A stretch of DNA of 16,092 bases, taken from contig CAJAHV010000389.1 in the NCBI GenBank assembly GCA_903939555.1, positions 1-16,092 of the forward strand. Reading direction: 5' to 3'. The notes beneath the pieces are model-generated. The model ran no database searches. It was given only the letters and a program-made list of their open reading frames with translations, and was not told where the DNA came from. Of the stretch, positions 1-6,776 are shown piece by piece (within the stretch, counting starts at the first letter, position 1; each line of letters begins with the position of its first letter). The stretch comes from an uncultured Alphaproteobacteria bacterium (GTDB lineage Bacteria > Pseudomonadota > Alphaproteobacteria > Sphingomonadales > Sphingomonadaceae). The position numbers were made by a program, and so were the translations under genes.

Positions 1-1740
1 CACATCGAACGGCTGAATCTCGCCCGACAGATACTGGCTACGCGCCTTCGAGCGGCTCAGCTTGCCACTCGACGTCTTGGGGAGCGTGCGCGGCGGTACC
101 AGTTCAACAACACAGGTCATGCCGGTGATGGCGCGCACCTTGTTGCGGATCGCCTCGCGCAGCGACGCGCGTTCATCGGCATCCGACGTGCGGCATTGCA
201 CCAGCACGGCGGGCGACTCCTCGCCCGAGGGCGTGGTGATGGCAAAGGCGGCGATATCACCGGCCTTGAAGCCCGGCAATTGCTCGATCGCCCATTCGAT
301 ATCCTGCGGCCAATGGTTCTTGCCGTTGATGATGATCATGTCCTTGGCGCGGCCGACAATGAAGATCGAAGCTTGCGAGAGATATCCCATGTCGCCGGTA
401 TCGAGCCAGCCATCGGACGACAGCGCCGCAGTCGTGGCTTCCTCGTCACGGAAATAGCCCGCCATGACGCCGAGACCGCGCACGAATACCCGGCCGATCT
501 TGCGGTCGGGCAGTACGGCGCCGGCATCGTCGCGGATTTCGATGGTCAGCCCCGGCACTGCCTTGCCGCAATTGACAATGGCGCGAAACCGCGTCGGCTG
601 GCGGGCATCGACACGGCCACCGGTGCCACCCGACAGGGTGCGTTCATCGATCAGGTCCGACACGATGCCTTCACCAAGCGGCATGATCGAAACCGCCAGC
701 GTCGCTTCGGCCAGGCCATAGCTCGGCAAGAAGGCGCTGGCCTTGAAACCGGCTGCGGCAAAGACATCGACAAAAGCCTGCATGACTTCGGGGCGGATCA
801 TGTCGGCGCCATTGCCGGCCACCCGCCAGCGTGACAGATCAAAGCGCGCCGCGACATCGATCGAGGCCGAAATCCGCCGCGCGCAGATGTCGTAACCAAA
901 GGTCGGCGAGTAACTGAGCGTCTTGCCCGGGTTACGGCTGATCAGCGTCAACCACGACAGCGGCCGGCGTGCAAAGTCTTCGGTGGCAAGATAATCGACC
1001 GAAATCTGGTTGGCGAGCGGCGCCAGCATGCAGCCGACAAGGCCCATGTCGTGATACCAGGGCAGCCACGATACGACACGGTCACCATCGCCGGCTTCCA
1101 TGCAATGTGCGTGGCCGGCGAGGTTGGCGAGCAGCGCTTCATGCGTCACCGCAACGCCGTGCGGAAAACGCGTCGAACCGCTCGAATATTGCAGATAGGC
1201 GATATCGGTCGGCTTGGCCTGCGGCAGTGCGGCATCGGGCGCCGGTTCGGCGAAATAGACCGCCCAGTCATGCGCGGCGCACAAGCCCTCGGCCGACTGG
1301 CTGACCATCGCAAACAGCCCTTCCGGGGACAGCACCATCTTCGGGTCGCAACTGCGCAATTGCGTGGCGATCTGGTCGACATAGGCTTCGCGGCCGCCAA
1401 AGCTGGTCGGCAGCGGCAGCGGCACCGGCAGGGCGCCGGCATAGATGGCGGCAAAAAAGGCAGCGGCAAAGCCCGGCCCGGTTTCGGCGATCAGCGCGAT
1501 GCGATCGCCGGGCTTGATGCCATCGGCAATTAGACAGCGCGCGCGGACGCGGGCGTCGGCGGCGAGTTCGGCATAGGGATAAGGGCGAACGAGGTCGGCG
1601 CGGGCATCATGAAAATTCATGCCTTTTTCGCCAAGTCCTGCATAATCAAGGGCTTCGCCAAGCGTGCCGAAGGACGCGCGGCGGCGGGCCAGCGCGTCAA
1701 ATGTCGGCGTTGACGCCAATGTCGTCAGGCTTGTGTGCAA
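1..1740 (-). CDS. Fatty acyl-AMP ligase (FAAL-like, ANL superfamily), C-terminal end at window edge
   Basis: Adenylates a fatty acid with ATP and, as known for FAALs, passes it to an acyl carrier protein rather than to CoA. 580 codons are visible and the frame is open at base 1, so only a few C-terminal residues should be missing. Counting from the TTG at 1740: AMP-binding loop YSSGSTRFPHG (185-195), WYHDMG (228-233), YGLAEAT (341-347), VNCGK (389-393, the CG seen in FAALs), LDTGDMGYL (446-454), GRAKDMIIINGKN (463-475) and catalytic Lys560 in LPKTSSGKLSR. No signal peptide or membrane segment. The start is uncertain: a GTG at 1749 is in frame but abuts the Shine-Dalgarno sequence, whereas the TTG at 1740 lies 8 bases after it; the first ATG is at 1620 and would cut conserved N-terminal sequence. 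Divergent from recX. In Caulobacter a related acyl-ACP synthetase (AasR) serves sphingolipid synthesis; that role here is inference. Confidence 0.9.
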   Translation of the reverse strand, partial: MHTSLTTLASTPTFDALARRRASFGTLGEALDYAGLGEKGMNFHDARADLVRPYPYAELAADARVRARCLIADGIKPGDRIALIAETGPGFAAAFFAAIYAGALPVPLPLPTSFGGREAYVDQIATQLRSCDPKMVLSPEGLFAMVSQSAEGLCAAHDWAVYFAEPAPDAALPQAKPTDIAYLQYSSGSTRFPHGVAVTHEALLANLAGHAHCMEAGDGDRVVSWLPWYHDMGLVGCMLAPLANQISVDYLATEDFARRPLSWLTLISRNPGKTLSYSPTFGYDICARRISASIDVAARFDLSRWRVAGNGADMIRPEVMQAFVDVFAAAGFKASAFLPSYGLAEATLAVSIMPLGEGIVSDLIDERTLSGGTGGRVDARQPTRFRAIVNCGKAVPGLTIEIRDDAGAVLPDRKIGRVFVRGLGVMAGYFRDEEATTAALSSDGWLDTGDMGYLSQASIFIVGRAKDMIIINGKNHWPQDIEWAIEQLPGFKAGDIAAFAITTPSGEESPAVLVQCRTSDADERASLREAIRNKVRAITGMTCVVELVPPRTLPKTSSGKLSRSKARSQYLSGEIQPFDV

Positions 1741-1748
1741 GCCCTTCA

Positions 1749-1755
1749 CTCCCTT
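1749..1755 (-). promoter_or_regulatory. Ribosome binding site deciding the acyl-AMP ligase start
   Basis: On the minus strand the sequence reads AAGGGAG, then eight bases, then TTG at 1740. The in-frame GTG at 1747-1749 overlaps the last base of this motif, too close to be served by it. This favours the TTG start, or a GTG start with a weak upstream site. Confidence 0.5.
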
Positions 1756-1851
1756 AATCGACCCCGCCGCTGGTGTTCGCCACCATGCGACACAGACATG
1801 CCGTTTCCAATCGTGAAGCTTTTGCAGACAGGAGCGTTTAAAATCCGGCCC

Positions 1852-1866
1852 GAACATGGCACAAAC
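1852..1866. promoter_or_regulatory. Candidate LexA (SOS) operator upstream of recX
   Basis: The bases read GAAC-ATGGCAC-AAAC. The alphaproteobacterial LexA site is GTTC-N7-GTTC, whose reverse complement is GAAC-N7-GAAC, so this differs at one of the eight fixed positions. It ends six bases before the recX ATG, where a repressor would block transcription or early elongation, and RecX is a recombination regulator often under SOS control. One-mismatch hits are not rare, so this is only a candidate. Confidence 0.3.
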
Positions 1867-1871
1867 AAGGC

Positions 1872-2492
1872 ATGATGGATGGTGAAAGCGACGATGCGGA
1901 TGCCCGGCGCGGCAAACATCGCAAATCGCGGGAGCGCAAGCCCCGTGAATACAAGCCCCGCGAACCCCGCCCCATCAATGCGGCACAGTTACAGGAACTC
2001 GCGGTCGGCTATGCCGCGCGCTATGCGACAACGGCGGCAAAGCTGCGCCGCTACCTCCAGCGCAAGCTCGGCGAGCGCCAGTGGACACCCGCAGAACCCG
2101 CCGATATCGATATACTCGTCGCGCGCATCGTGACGCTCGGCTATGTCGATGATCGCGTTTATGCGGCGTCGAAACAGCGCGACCTGACGGCGCGCGGCTT
2201 CGGCGCCGGCCGGGTCAAGGGTGCGCTCAATGCCGCCGGCGTGTCACGCGACGATATCGCTGCGGCGCTCGCCCCCGATGACGATACACCGGCCGATCCC
2301 TATGCCCCGGCCATCGCCTTTGCCCGGCGCCGCCGCTTTGGGCCGTTCGCCCGTGAAGGCACGCCGACCGACCCCGCCCGCCGCGCCCGCGAGCTCGCCG
2401 CCATGGCCCGCGCCGGGCATGATTTTACGGTAGCAAAGCGCGTGCTGTCGGCGGTGGACGAGGACGCAGCGCTGGGGTTTCTGGAAGAATAG
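1872..2492 (+). CDS. recX: RecX family regulatory protein
   Basis: RecX binds RecA filaments and limits RecA recombinase and coprotease activity in the cytoplasm. The 206-residue product has the family's helical three-repeat character: a first repeat around LAVGYAARYATTAAKLRRYL (43-62), a conserved block at residues 86-110 with LGYVDDRVYA and QRDLTARGFG, then GRVKGALNAAGV (113-124), and a last repeat near residues 145-200. An N-terminal tail of about 35 residues is very basic, with KPRE occurring twice (23-26 and 28-31), and probably disordered. recA is not adjacent. Two ATG codons (1872, 1875) occur in tandem and no strong ribosome binding site precedes them, so the exact start is not fixed. 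A LexA-like site lies just upstream. The gene converges on clpA. Confidence 0.88.
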   Translation: MMDGESDDADARRGKHRKSRERKPREYKPREPRPINAAQLQELAVGYAARYATTAAKLRRYLQRKLGERQWTPAEPADIDILVARIVTLGYVDDRVYAASKQRDLTARGFGAGRVKGALNAAGVSRDDIAAALAPDDDTPADPYAPAIAFARRRRFGPFAREGTPTDPARRARELAAMARAGHDFTVAKRVLSAVDEDAALGFLEE

Positions 2493-2543
2493 CGAAAGGG
2501 GTGCCGGGGGTCACCCTCTGCCCGCCAGCGGCGCTTTTGCGTA

Positions 2544-2598
2544 CCCCCTCACCCCGCTCGCCTTTGGCGAGTCGCCCTCTCCCGCGAGGGGGGAGGGG
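2544..2598. repeat. Structured intergenic repeat-like element between recX and clpA
   Basis: This C-then-G-rich block sits between the two converging stop codons. It contains a perfect hairpin CTCGCC-TTT-GGCGAG (2557-2571), a second imperfect GC hairpin with its left arm at 2575-2583 and right arm from 2588, and an outer stem CCCCTC (2545-2550) with GAGGGG (2593-2598), so it can fold into a three-arm structure. Similar C-rich/G-rich palindromic units occur as dispersed intergenic repeats in alphaproteobacteria. It may also act as a bidirectional terminator for recX and clpA. I see only this copy in the window, so the repeat status is inferred. Confidence 0.5.
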
Positions 2599-2603
2599 TT
2601 AAC

Positions 2604-4970
2604 TCACGCGTCCACTGTTGGCGGCGGCAGCGCCTTGGTCGCCTTGGGCTTTTTCGGCCGAGACGGCTTTTTGGCGGCAGGGACGATCTCGAAGGCGAGG
2701 TCGTTGTCCTTCATATGCACCCGCACTTCGCCGCCATTGACGAGCTTGCCGAACAACAGTTCCTCGGCGAGCGGCTGCTTGATCTTTTCCTGGATCAGAC
2801 GTCCCATCGGGCGGGCACCATAGAGCTTGTCATAGCCGCGCTCGGTCAGCCACGCCTTGGCGTCATCGGTCAGCGCGATATGGACTTCGCGTTCGGCGAG
2901 TTGCAGTTCGAGTTCAAGGATGAACTTGTCGATGACCCGCGCGACGACTTCGGGCGGCAGATAGTCGAACGCCACCACGGCATCCAATCGGTTGCGGAAT
3001 TCGGGGGTGAACATCCGCTTGATGGCCTCCTCGTCCTCGCCGACGCGTTGCGTGCTGCCGAAGCCGATGCCTTCGCGCGCCATGTCGGCGGCGCCGGCGT
3101 TGGTCGTCATGATCAGGATGGTGTTGCGGAAATCGACCGTCTTGCCGTGATGGTCGGTCAGTTTGCCATTATCCATGACCTGCAACAGGATGTTGAACAG
3201 ATCGGGGTGCGCCTTTTCGATTTCGTCGAGCAGCAGCACCGAATGCGGCTGCTGGTCGACGGCATCGGTGAGCAAGCCGCCCTGGTCGAAGCCGACATAG
3301 CCCGGAGGCGCGCCGATCAGCCGCGAGACACTGTGACGTTCCATATATTCGGACATGTCGAAGCGTGTCAGCGGGATGCCGAGGATGGCGGCGAGCTGCT
3401 TGGCCACTTCGGTCTTGCCGACGCCGGTGGGGCCGGAAAACAGATAGCTGCCGATCGGCTTGTTGGGTTCGCGCAGGCCCGCACGGCTCAGCTTGATGGC
3501 GCTGGCGACGCGTTCGATGGCCTTGTCCTGGCCAAAGACGACGCGCTTGAGATCGGCATCGAGGGTGGCGAGCGCCTTCTTGTCATCGGTTGATACTGAT
3601 TTGGGCGGAATCCGCGCCATTGTGGCGATGACGGCTTCGACTTCCTTGACGCCGATGACCTTCTTGCGCTTGCCCGGCGGCAGCAGCATCTGCGACGCGC
3701 CGCTTTCGTCGATGACATCGATCGCCTTGTCGGGCAGCTTGCGGTCGTTGATGTAGCGCGCCGACAACTCGACCGCCGCCTTGATGGCTTCGGGCGTGTA
3801 CTTCAGCTTGTGATGCTCCTCGTACGACGGACGCAGGCCCATCAGGATCTTGACGCTGTCCTCGATCGACGGCTCGTTGACATCGATCTTCTGGAAGCGG
3901 CGCAGCAGCGCGCGATCCTTTTCGAAGTGATTGCGGAATTCCTTGTAGGTCGTCGAACCGATGCAGCGGATGGCACCCGATGACAAAGCCGGCTTGAGCA
4001 GGTTCGACGCATCCATTGCCCCGCCAGAGGTGGCGCCGGCACCGATGACAGTGTGGATTTCATCGATGAACAGCACCGCGTGCGGCAGTTTTTCGAGTTC
4101 GTTGACGACATTCTTCAGCCGTTCCTCGAAATCGCCGCGATAACGCGTGCCGGCGAGCAGGGCACCCATGTCGAGCGAATAGATCACCGCCGGCAGCAAC
4201 ACGTCGGGGACGCTGCCTTCGACGATCTTGCGCGCCAGGCCTTCGGCGATTGCCGTCTTGCCGACGCCGGGATCACCGACATAGAGCGGGTTGTTCTTCG
4301 AACGGCGGCACAGGATCTGGATGGTGCGGTCGACTTCGGCATGCCGACCGATAAGCGGATCGATCTTGCCGGTGCCGGCCTTTTCATTGAGGTTGACGGT
4401 GAACTGCTTGAGCGCTGATTCACCGTTCTTGGGCTTTTCGCCCTTTTCGGCCTTGTCGCTGCCCTTGGGGGCTTCGCCTTCGTCCTTGTCGCTGCCGCCG
4501 GCACCCTTGACCGCGCGGGTCTCGCTCTGGCCCGATTTGGCGATGCCATGGCTGATGAAGCTGACTGCATCGAGGCGGGTCATGTCCTGCTGCTGCAGGA
4601 AGAACACAGCATGGCTTTCGCGCTCGGAAAACAGCGCGACCAGCACATTGGCGCCGGTGACTTCCTCGCGGCCCGACGACTGGACATGGAGGATGGCGCG
4701 CTGGACGACGCGCTGGAAACCGGCGGTCGGTGACGGGTCGACGCTGGCATCGGCCTTCAACGCCGACAGTTCGGTGTCGAGATAGCGCACCAGCTGGCTT
4801 TGGAGTTCGTCGAGATCGACGCTGCACGCCTTGAACACGGCGACGGCATGGCTGTCGTTGGTCAGGGCGAGCAACAGATGTTCGAGCGTGGCATATTCAT
4901 GGGTGCGCCGCGCCGCTTCGGCGAGCGCATTGTGCAGGGTCTTTTCAAGTTCGCGGGTGAAAGAGGGCAT
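2604..4970 (-). CDS. clpA: ATP-dependent Clp protease ATP-binding subunit ClpA
   Basis: AAA+ unfoldase that threads substrates into the ClpP peptidase; in the cytoplasm it degrades N-degron and other proteins, usually with the adaptor ClpS. The 788-residue length is normal. The N-terminal Clp repeat domain covers about 1-145, followed by a very charged linker rich in Lys, Glu and Gly (about 153-186). D1 has Walker A GDPGVGKTA (232-240), pore loop RYRGD (276-280) and Walker B VLFIDEIH (299-306). D2 has Walker A GPTGVGKTE (513-521), pore loop GYVG (557-560), Walker B VLLLDEIE (578-585) and the ClpP-docking tripeptide IGF (635-637), which distinguishes ClpA/ClpX from ClpB. The C-terminus is Lys/Pro rich. 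GGAG six bases before the ATG supports the start. clpS, often next to clpA, is not in the adjacent sequence. Confidence 0.97.
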   Translation of the reverse strand: MPSFTRELEKTLHNALAEAARRTHEYATLEHLLLALTNDSHAVAVFKACSVDLDELQSQLVRYLDTELSALKADASVDPSPTAGFQRVVQRAILHVQSSGREEVTGANVLVALFSERESHAVFFLQQQDMTRLDAVSFISHGIAKSGQSETRAVKGAGGSDKDEGEAPKGSDKAEKGEKPKNGESALKQFTVNLNEKAGTGKIDPLIGRHAEVDRTIQILCRRSKNNPLYVGDPGVGKTAIAEGLARKIVEGSVPDVLLPAVIYSLDMGALLAGTRYRGDFEERLKNVVNELEKLPHAVLFIDEIHTVIGAGATSGGAMDASNLLKPALSSGAIRCIGSTTYKEFRNHFEKDRALLRRFQKIDVNEPSIEDSVKILMGLRPSYEEHHKLKYTPEAIKAAVELSARYINDRKLPDKAIDVIDESGASQMLLPPGKRKKVIGVKEVEAVIATMARIPPKSVSTDDKKALATLDADLKRVVFGQDKAIERVASAIKLSRAGLREPNKPIGSYLFSGPTGVGKTEVAKQLAAILGIPLTRFDMSEYMERHSVSRLIGAPPGYVGFDQGGLLTDAVDQQPHSVLLLDEIEKAHPDLFNILLQVMDNGKLTDHHGKTVDFRNTILIMTTNAGAADMAREGIGFGSTQRVGEDEEAIKRMFTPEFRNRLDAVVAFDYLPPEVVARVIDKFILELELQLAEREVHIALTDDAKAWLTERGYDKLYGARPMGRLIQEKIKQPLAEELLFGKLVNGGEVRVHMKDNDLAFEIVPAAKKPSRPKKPKATKALPPPTVDA

Positions 4971-4990
4971 GCCTGTCTCCGCTGGGAACG

Positions 4991-5006
4991 CCGGCCCCGG
5001 GGCCGG
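4991..5006. repeat. Perfect 16-bp GC palindrome in the clpA leader
   Basis: CCGGCCCC followed by GGGGCCGG is a perfect palindrome. It lies 20 bases upstream of the clpA ATG, just before its ribosome binding site. In a clpA transcript it would form a six-bp stem with a CCGG loop. It could affect clpA translation, bind a protein, or be incidental in GC-rich DNA. Confidence 0.4.
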
Positions 5007-5079
5007 GCAGGTCGCTGGCTGATGGTCTGTCCTGTCGTGATCGGCAGGCTACAGTTACGAATGTCACTCTCTCTGCCGT

Positions 5080-5104
5080 AAACATCAAGGGGCCAAACAT
5101 CCAA
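5080..5104. promoter_or_regulatory. Pair of direct repeats AAACATC(C)AA between clpA and the phosphatases
   Basis: AAACATCAA (5080-5088) and AAACATCCAA (5095-5104) are near-identical and start 15 bases apart, separated by GGGGCC. Their position in the middle of a divergent intergenic region, just before a promoter-like sequence, suits a regulator binding site. No known factor is recognised. Confidence 0.3.
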
Positions 5105-5107
5105 GAG

Positions 5108-5138
5108 TTGACCTTGTCGCATCGATTTGCGCTAAATC
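5108..5138 (+). promoter_or_regulatory. Candidate promoter for the phosphatase pair
   Basis: TTGACC (5108-5113) closely resembles a -35 box. An AT-rich stretch around CTAAATC (5132-5138) follows at 18-19 bases, slightly long for a sigma-70 type promoter, and is a poor -10 match. It lies about 80 bases before the first phosphatase start. Confidence 0.3.
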
Positions 5139-5146
5139 GAAGTTAA
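5132..5146. promoter_or_regulatory. Candidate CtrA binding site
   Basis: CTAA-ATCGAAG-TTAA matches the full CtrA site TTAA-N7-TTAA at seven of eight fixed positions, in otherwise GC-rich DNA. It overlaps the putative -10 region of the phosphatase promoter, where CtrA binding would be expected to repress, and could also act on clpA. CtrA is the conserved alphaproteobacterial response regulator; its role here is unproven. Confidence 0.3.
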
Positions 5147-5220
5147 TCGGCCCGACTTGCCAAGGGCTTTGCCCGGGAACAACGGCCGAATGCGGGACAG
5201 TTTGCCACGGGAGTCAGGCG

Positions 5221-6033
5221 ATGCGGGTGGTTTTGATCGGTTTCATGGCGGCCGGACTGGGAGCGGTCGGACCGGGAACGGCGGCCAGCGCACAGGCGCC
5301 GAGCGCCGCGTCGGCGACTTTGCCGCCAGTCGGATCGGCAATGGCCACGCCGCCGCGGCAGGTGCCGCCCGGGTATCTGGCCGGCAAGCCACCGGTAGCG
5401 ATACTGAAGCTGTTGCCACCGCCTCCGGCGCCGGGCAGCGCGCAGGACATGGCCGATCGCAGCGTTTATGCCGCCACGGCGACGGCTGTCGGTGGCCCCG
5501 CCTGGCAGGAAGCCGTGTCGGAGTTGAACCCGACCAACCCCGCCTATTTCGCCAAGCTGTCATGCGCCGTCGGCAAGCAGCTCTCGGCGCAAACCACACC
5601 GTTCACGATGGCGATGATCGCCCGTTCGGGGGTCGACCTGACCGGGCCGATGAGCACCGCCAAGAATTTCTATCGGCGCGCGCGACCTTTCACCACCGAC
5701 AAAGGGCCAGCGTGCGACCCAATCAGCAAGGATGGCATCGGCGCCGGATTGGGCTTTTCCTATCCCTCGGGACATTCGGGCATCGGTTGGCTTTGGGCGC
5801 TGATTCTCGCCGACGCCAATCCGGCGCGAGCCGAACCGATCCGCGCGTTCGGACAGCATACCGGTGATTTGCGCATTGCCTGTCGGGTGCATTGGCTCAG
5901 CGATGTCGCCTATGGCCGCATCCTCGCCACTGCCGTTTATGACCGGTTGAACGCGGAGCCCGCGTTTCAGGCGGACATGACGCGCGCCGCCGCCGAACTG
6001 GCCAATGCACCGGATGTCGCATGCCAGCCATGA
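5221..6033 (+). CDS. Exported PAP2 family (class A acid phosphatase-like) phosphatase, first of a tandem pair
   Basis: A vanadium-haloperoxidase-fold phosphatase, expected to hydrolyse phosphomonoesters or lipid phosphates in the periplasm. The 270-residue product begins with a signal peptide, probably cut after ASA (residue 24). The family start motif LPPPPAPGSAQ (65-75) precedes the active site: K148 and R155-P156 (KX6RP), YPSGH (181-185), and R218 with H224 and D228 (RX5HX3D). In the last motif the usual SR is LR and the usual CG is CR. GGGAG seven bases before the ATG supports the start. The stop overlaps the ATG of the next, related gene, so the two are probably co-translated. A candidate promoter and a CtrA-like site lie upstream. 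The exact substrate cannot be told from sequence. Confidence 0.88.
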   Translation: MRVVLIGFMAAGLGAVGPGTAASAQAPSAASATLPPVGSAMATPPRQVPPGYLAGKPPVAILKLLPPPPAPGSAQDMADRSVYAATATAVGGPAWQEAVSELNPTNPAYFAKLSCAVGKQLSAQTTPFTMAMIARSGVDLTGPMSTAKNFYRRARPFTTDKGPACDPISKDGIGAGLGFSYPSGHSGIGWLWALILADANPARAEPIRAFGQHTGDLRIACRVHWLSDVAYGRILATAVYDRLNAEPAFQADMTRAAAELANAPDVACQP

Positions 6034-6773
6034 AACAGCTCGCACTGGCACTGTTCGTCGCGCTGGCGCTCCCGAAGGCGATGGCGGCGAAGGAGCCACC
6101 AGCGAACGGCTATCTGCCGACCGTCGATTACCGCGTAATCATCGGGCCGCCGCCGGCACCAGGCTCCGCCCAGGCCAACGCCGACCGCGCCGCCTTTGCC
6201 AAAACCACTGCCGAAATCGGTTCGCCGCGTTACAACTACGCCAGCACCCAGTTGGCGCCGAGTTCGAAGCAGGTGATGCAACAGCTCAGCTGTGCCATCG
6301 GCCACCAGGTTTCGCCGGCGACAACGCCGCTGACCATCGCCTTCATCAAGCGCATCCGAACCGATATCGACCGGCCGGTGAACTCGGCAAAGTCGCATTT
6401 CAGCCGCGACCGGCCCTTTGTCGGTGCCGATGACCCGCGCACCTGCGACCCGCGCACGGCAATCAGGATCATGCCCAAGAGCCCGCCGCGACCCAATTAC
6501 AGCTACCCCAGCGGCCATGCCGCGATCGGCGCGCTGTTCGGCGCCGTGTTCGCCGCCGCCGTGCCCGGCCGGGCCGCAGTGGTGCGCGAATGGGGCAGCG
6601 ATTTCGGCAGCAACCGGCTCGTCTGCCGCGTGCATTGGCAAAGCGATGTCGCCGCCGGCCGCAAGCTGGCGGACGCTGTCTATGCGCGTTTGAAGGCCGA
6701 CCCGGCGTTTGCCCGTGATCTTGCCGCCGTGCGTTCCGAACTCGCCGTTGCGGCCCCGGCGTTCAGCTGTTGA
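6030..6773 (+). CDS. Exported PAP2 family (class A acid phosphatase-like) phosphatase, second of a tandem pair
   Basis: A paralogue of the preceding gene with the same fold and expected periplasmic location. From the ATG at 6030 the product is 247 residues and starts with a classic signal peptide, MKQLALALFVALALPKAMA, cut near residue 19 or 20. The active site is complete: PPPAPGSAQ (40-48), K121 with R128-P129, YPSGH (159-163), and R196 with H202 and D206. The usual SR of motif three is NR and the usual CG is CR, as in the neighbour. An in-frame ATG at 6021 would add three residues; 6030 is preferred because it gives a normal signal peptide and an ATGA overlap with the upstream stop. The gene ends three bases from the polA stop, so the convergent transcripts must overlap or end inside a neighbour. 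Confidence 0.87.
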   Translation: MKQLALALFVALALPKAMAAKEPPANGYLPTVDYRVIIGPPPAPGSAQANADRAAFAKTTAEIGSPRYNYASTQLAPSSKQVMQQLSCAIGHQVSPATTPLTIAFIKRIRTDIDRPVNSAKSHFSRDRPFVGADDPRTCDPRTAIRIMPKSPPRPNYSYPSGHAAIGALFGAVFAAAVPGRAAVVREWGSDFGSNRLVCRVHWQSDVAAGRKLADAVYARLKADPAFARDLAAVRSELAVAAPAFSC

Positions 6774-6776
6774 GGC

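Noticed and set aside
1822..1844. recX promoter with TTGCAG and TAAAAT boxes
   Set aside because: The boxes are only about 11 bases apart, too close for a sigma-70 type promoter.
2715..3593. 292-codon plus-strand open frame within clpA
   Set aside because: Antisense shadow of the conserved ClpA second AAA+ domain.
4971..5220. A clpS gene upstream of clpA
   Set aside because: No frame on either strand gives a ClpS-like product; the region looks purely regulatory.
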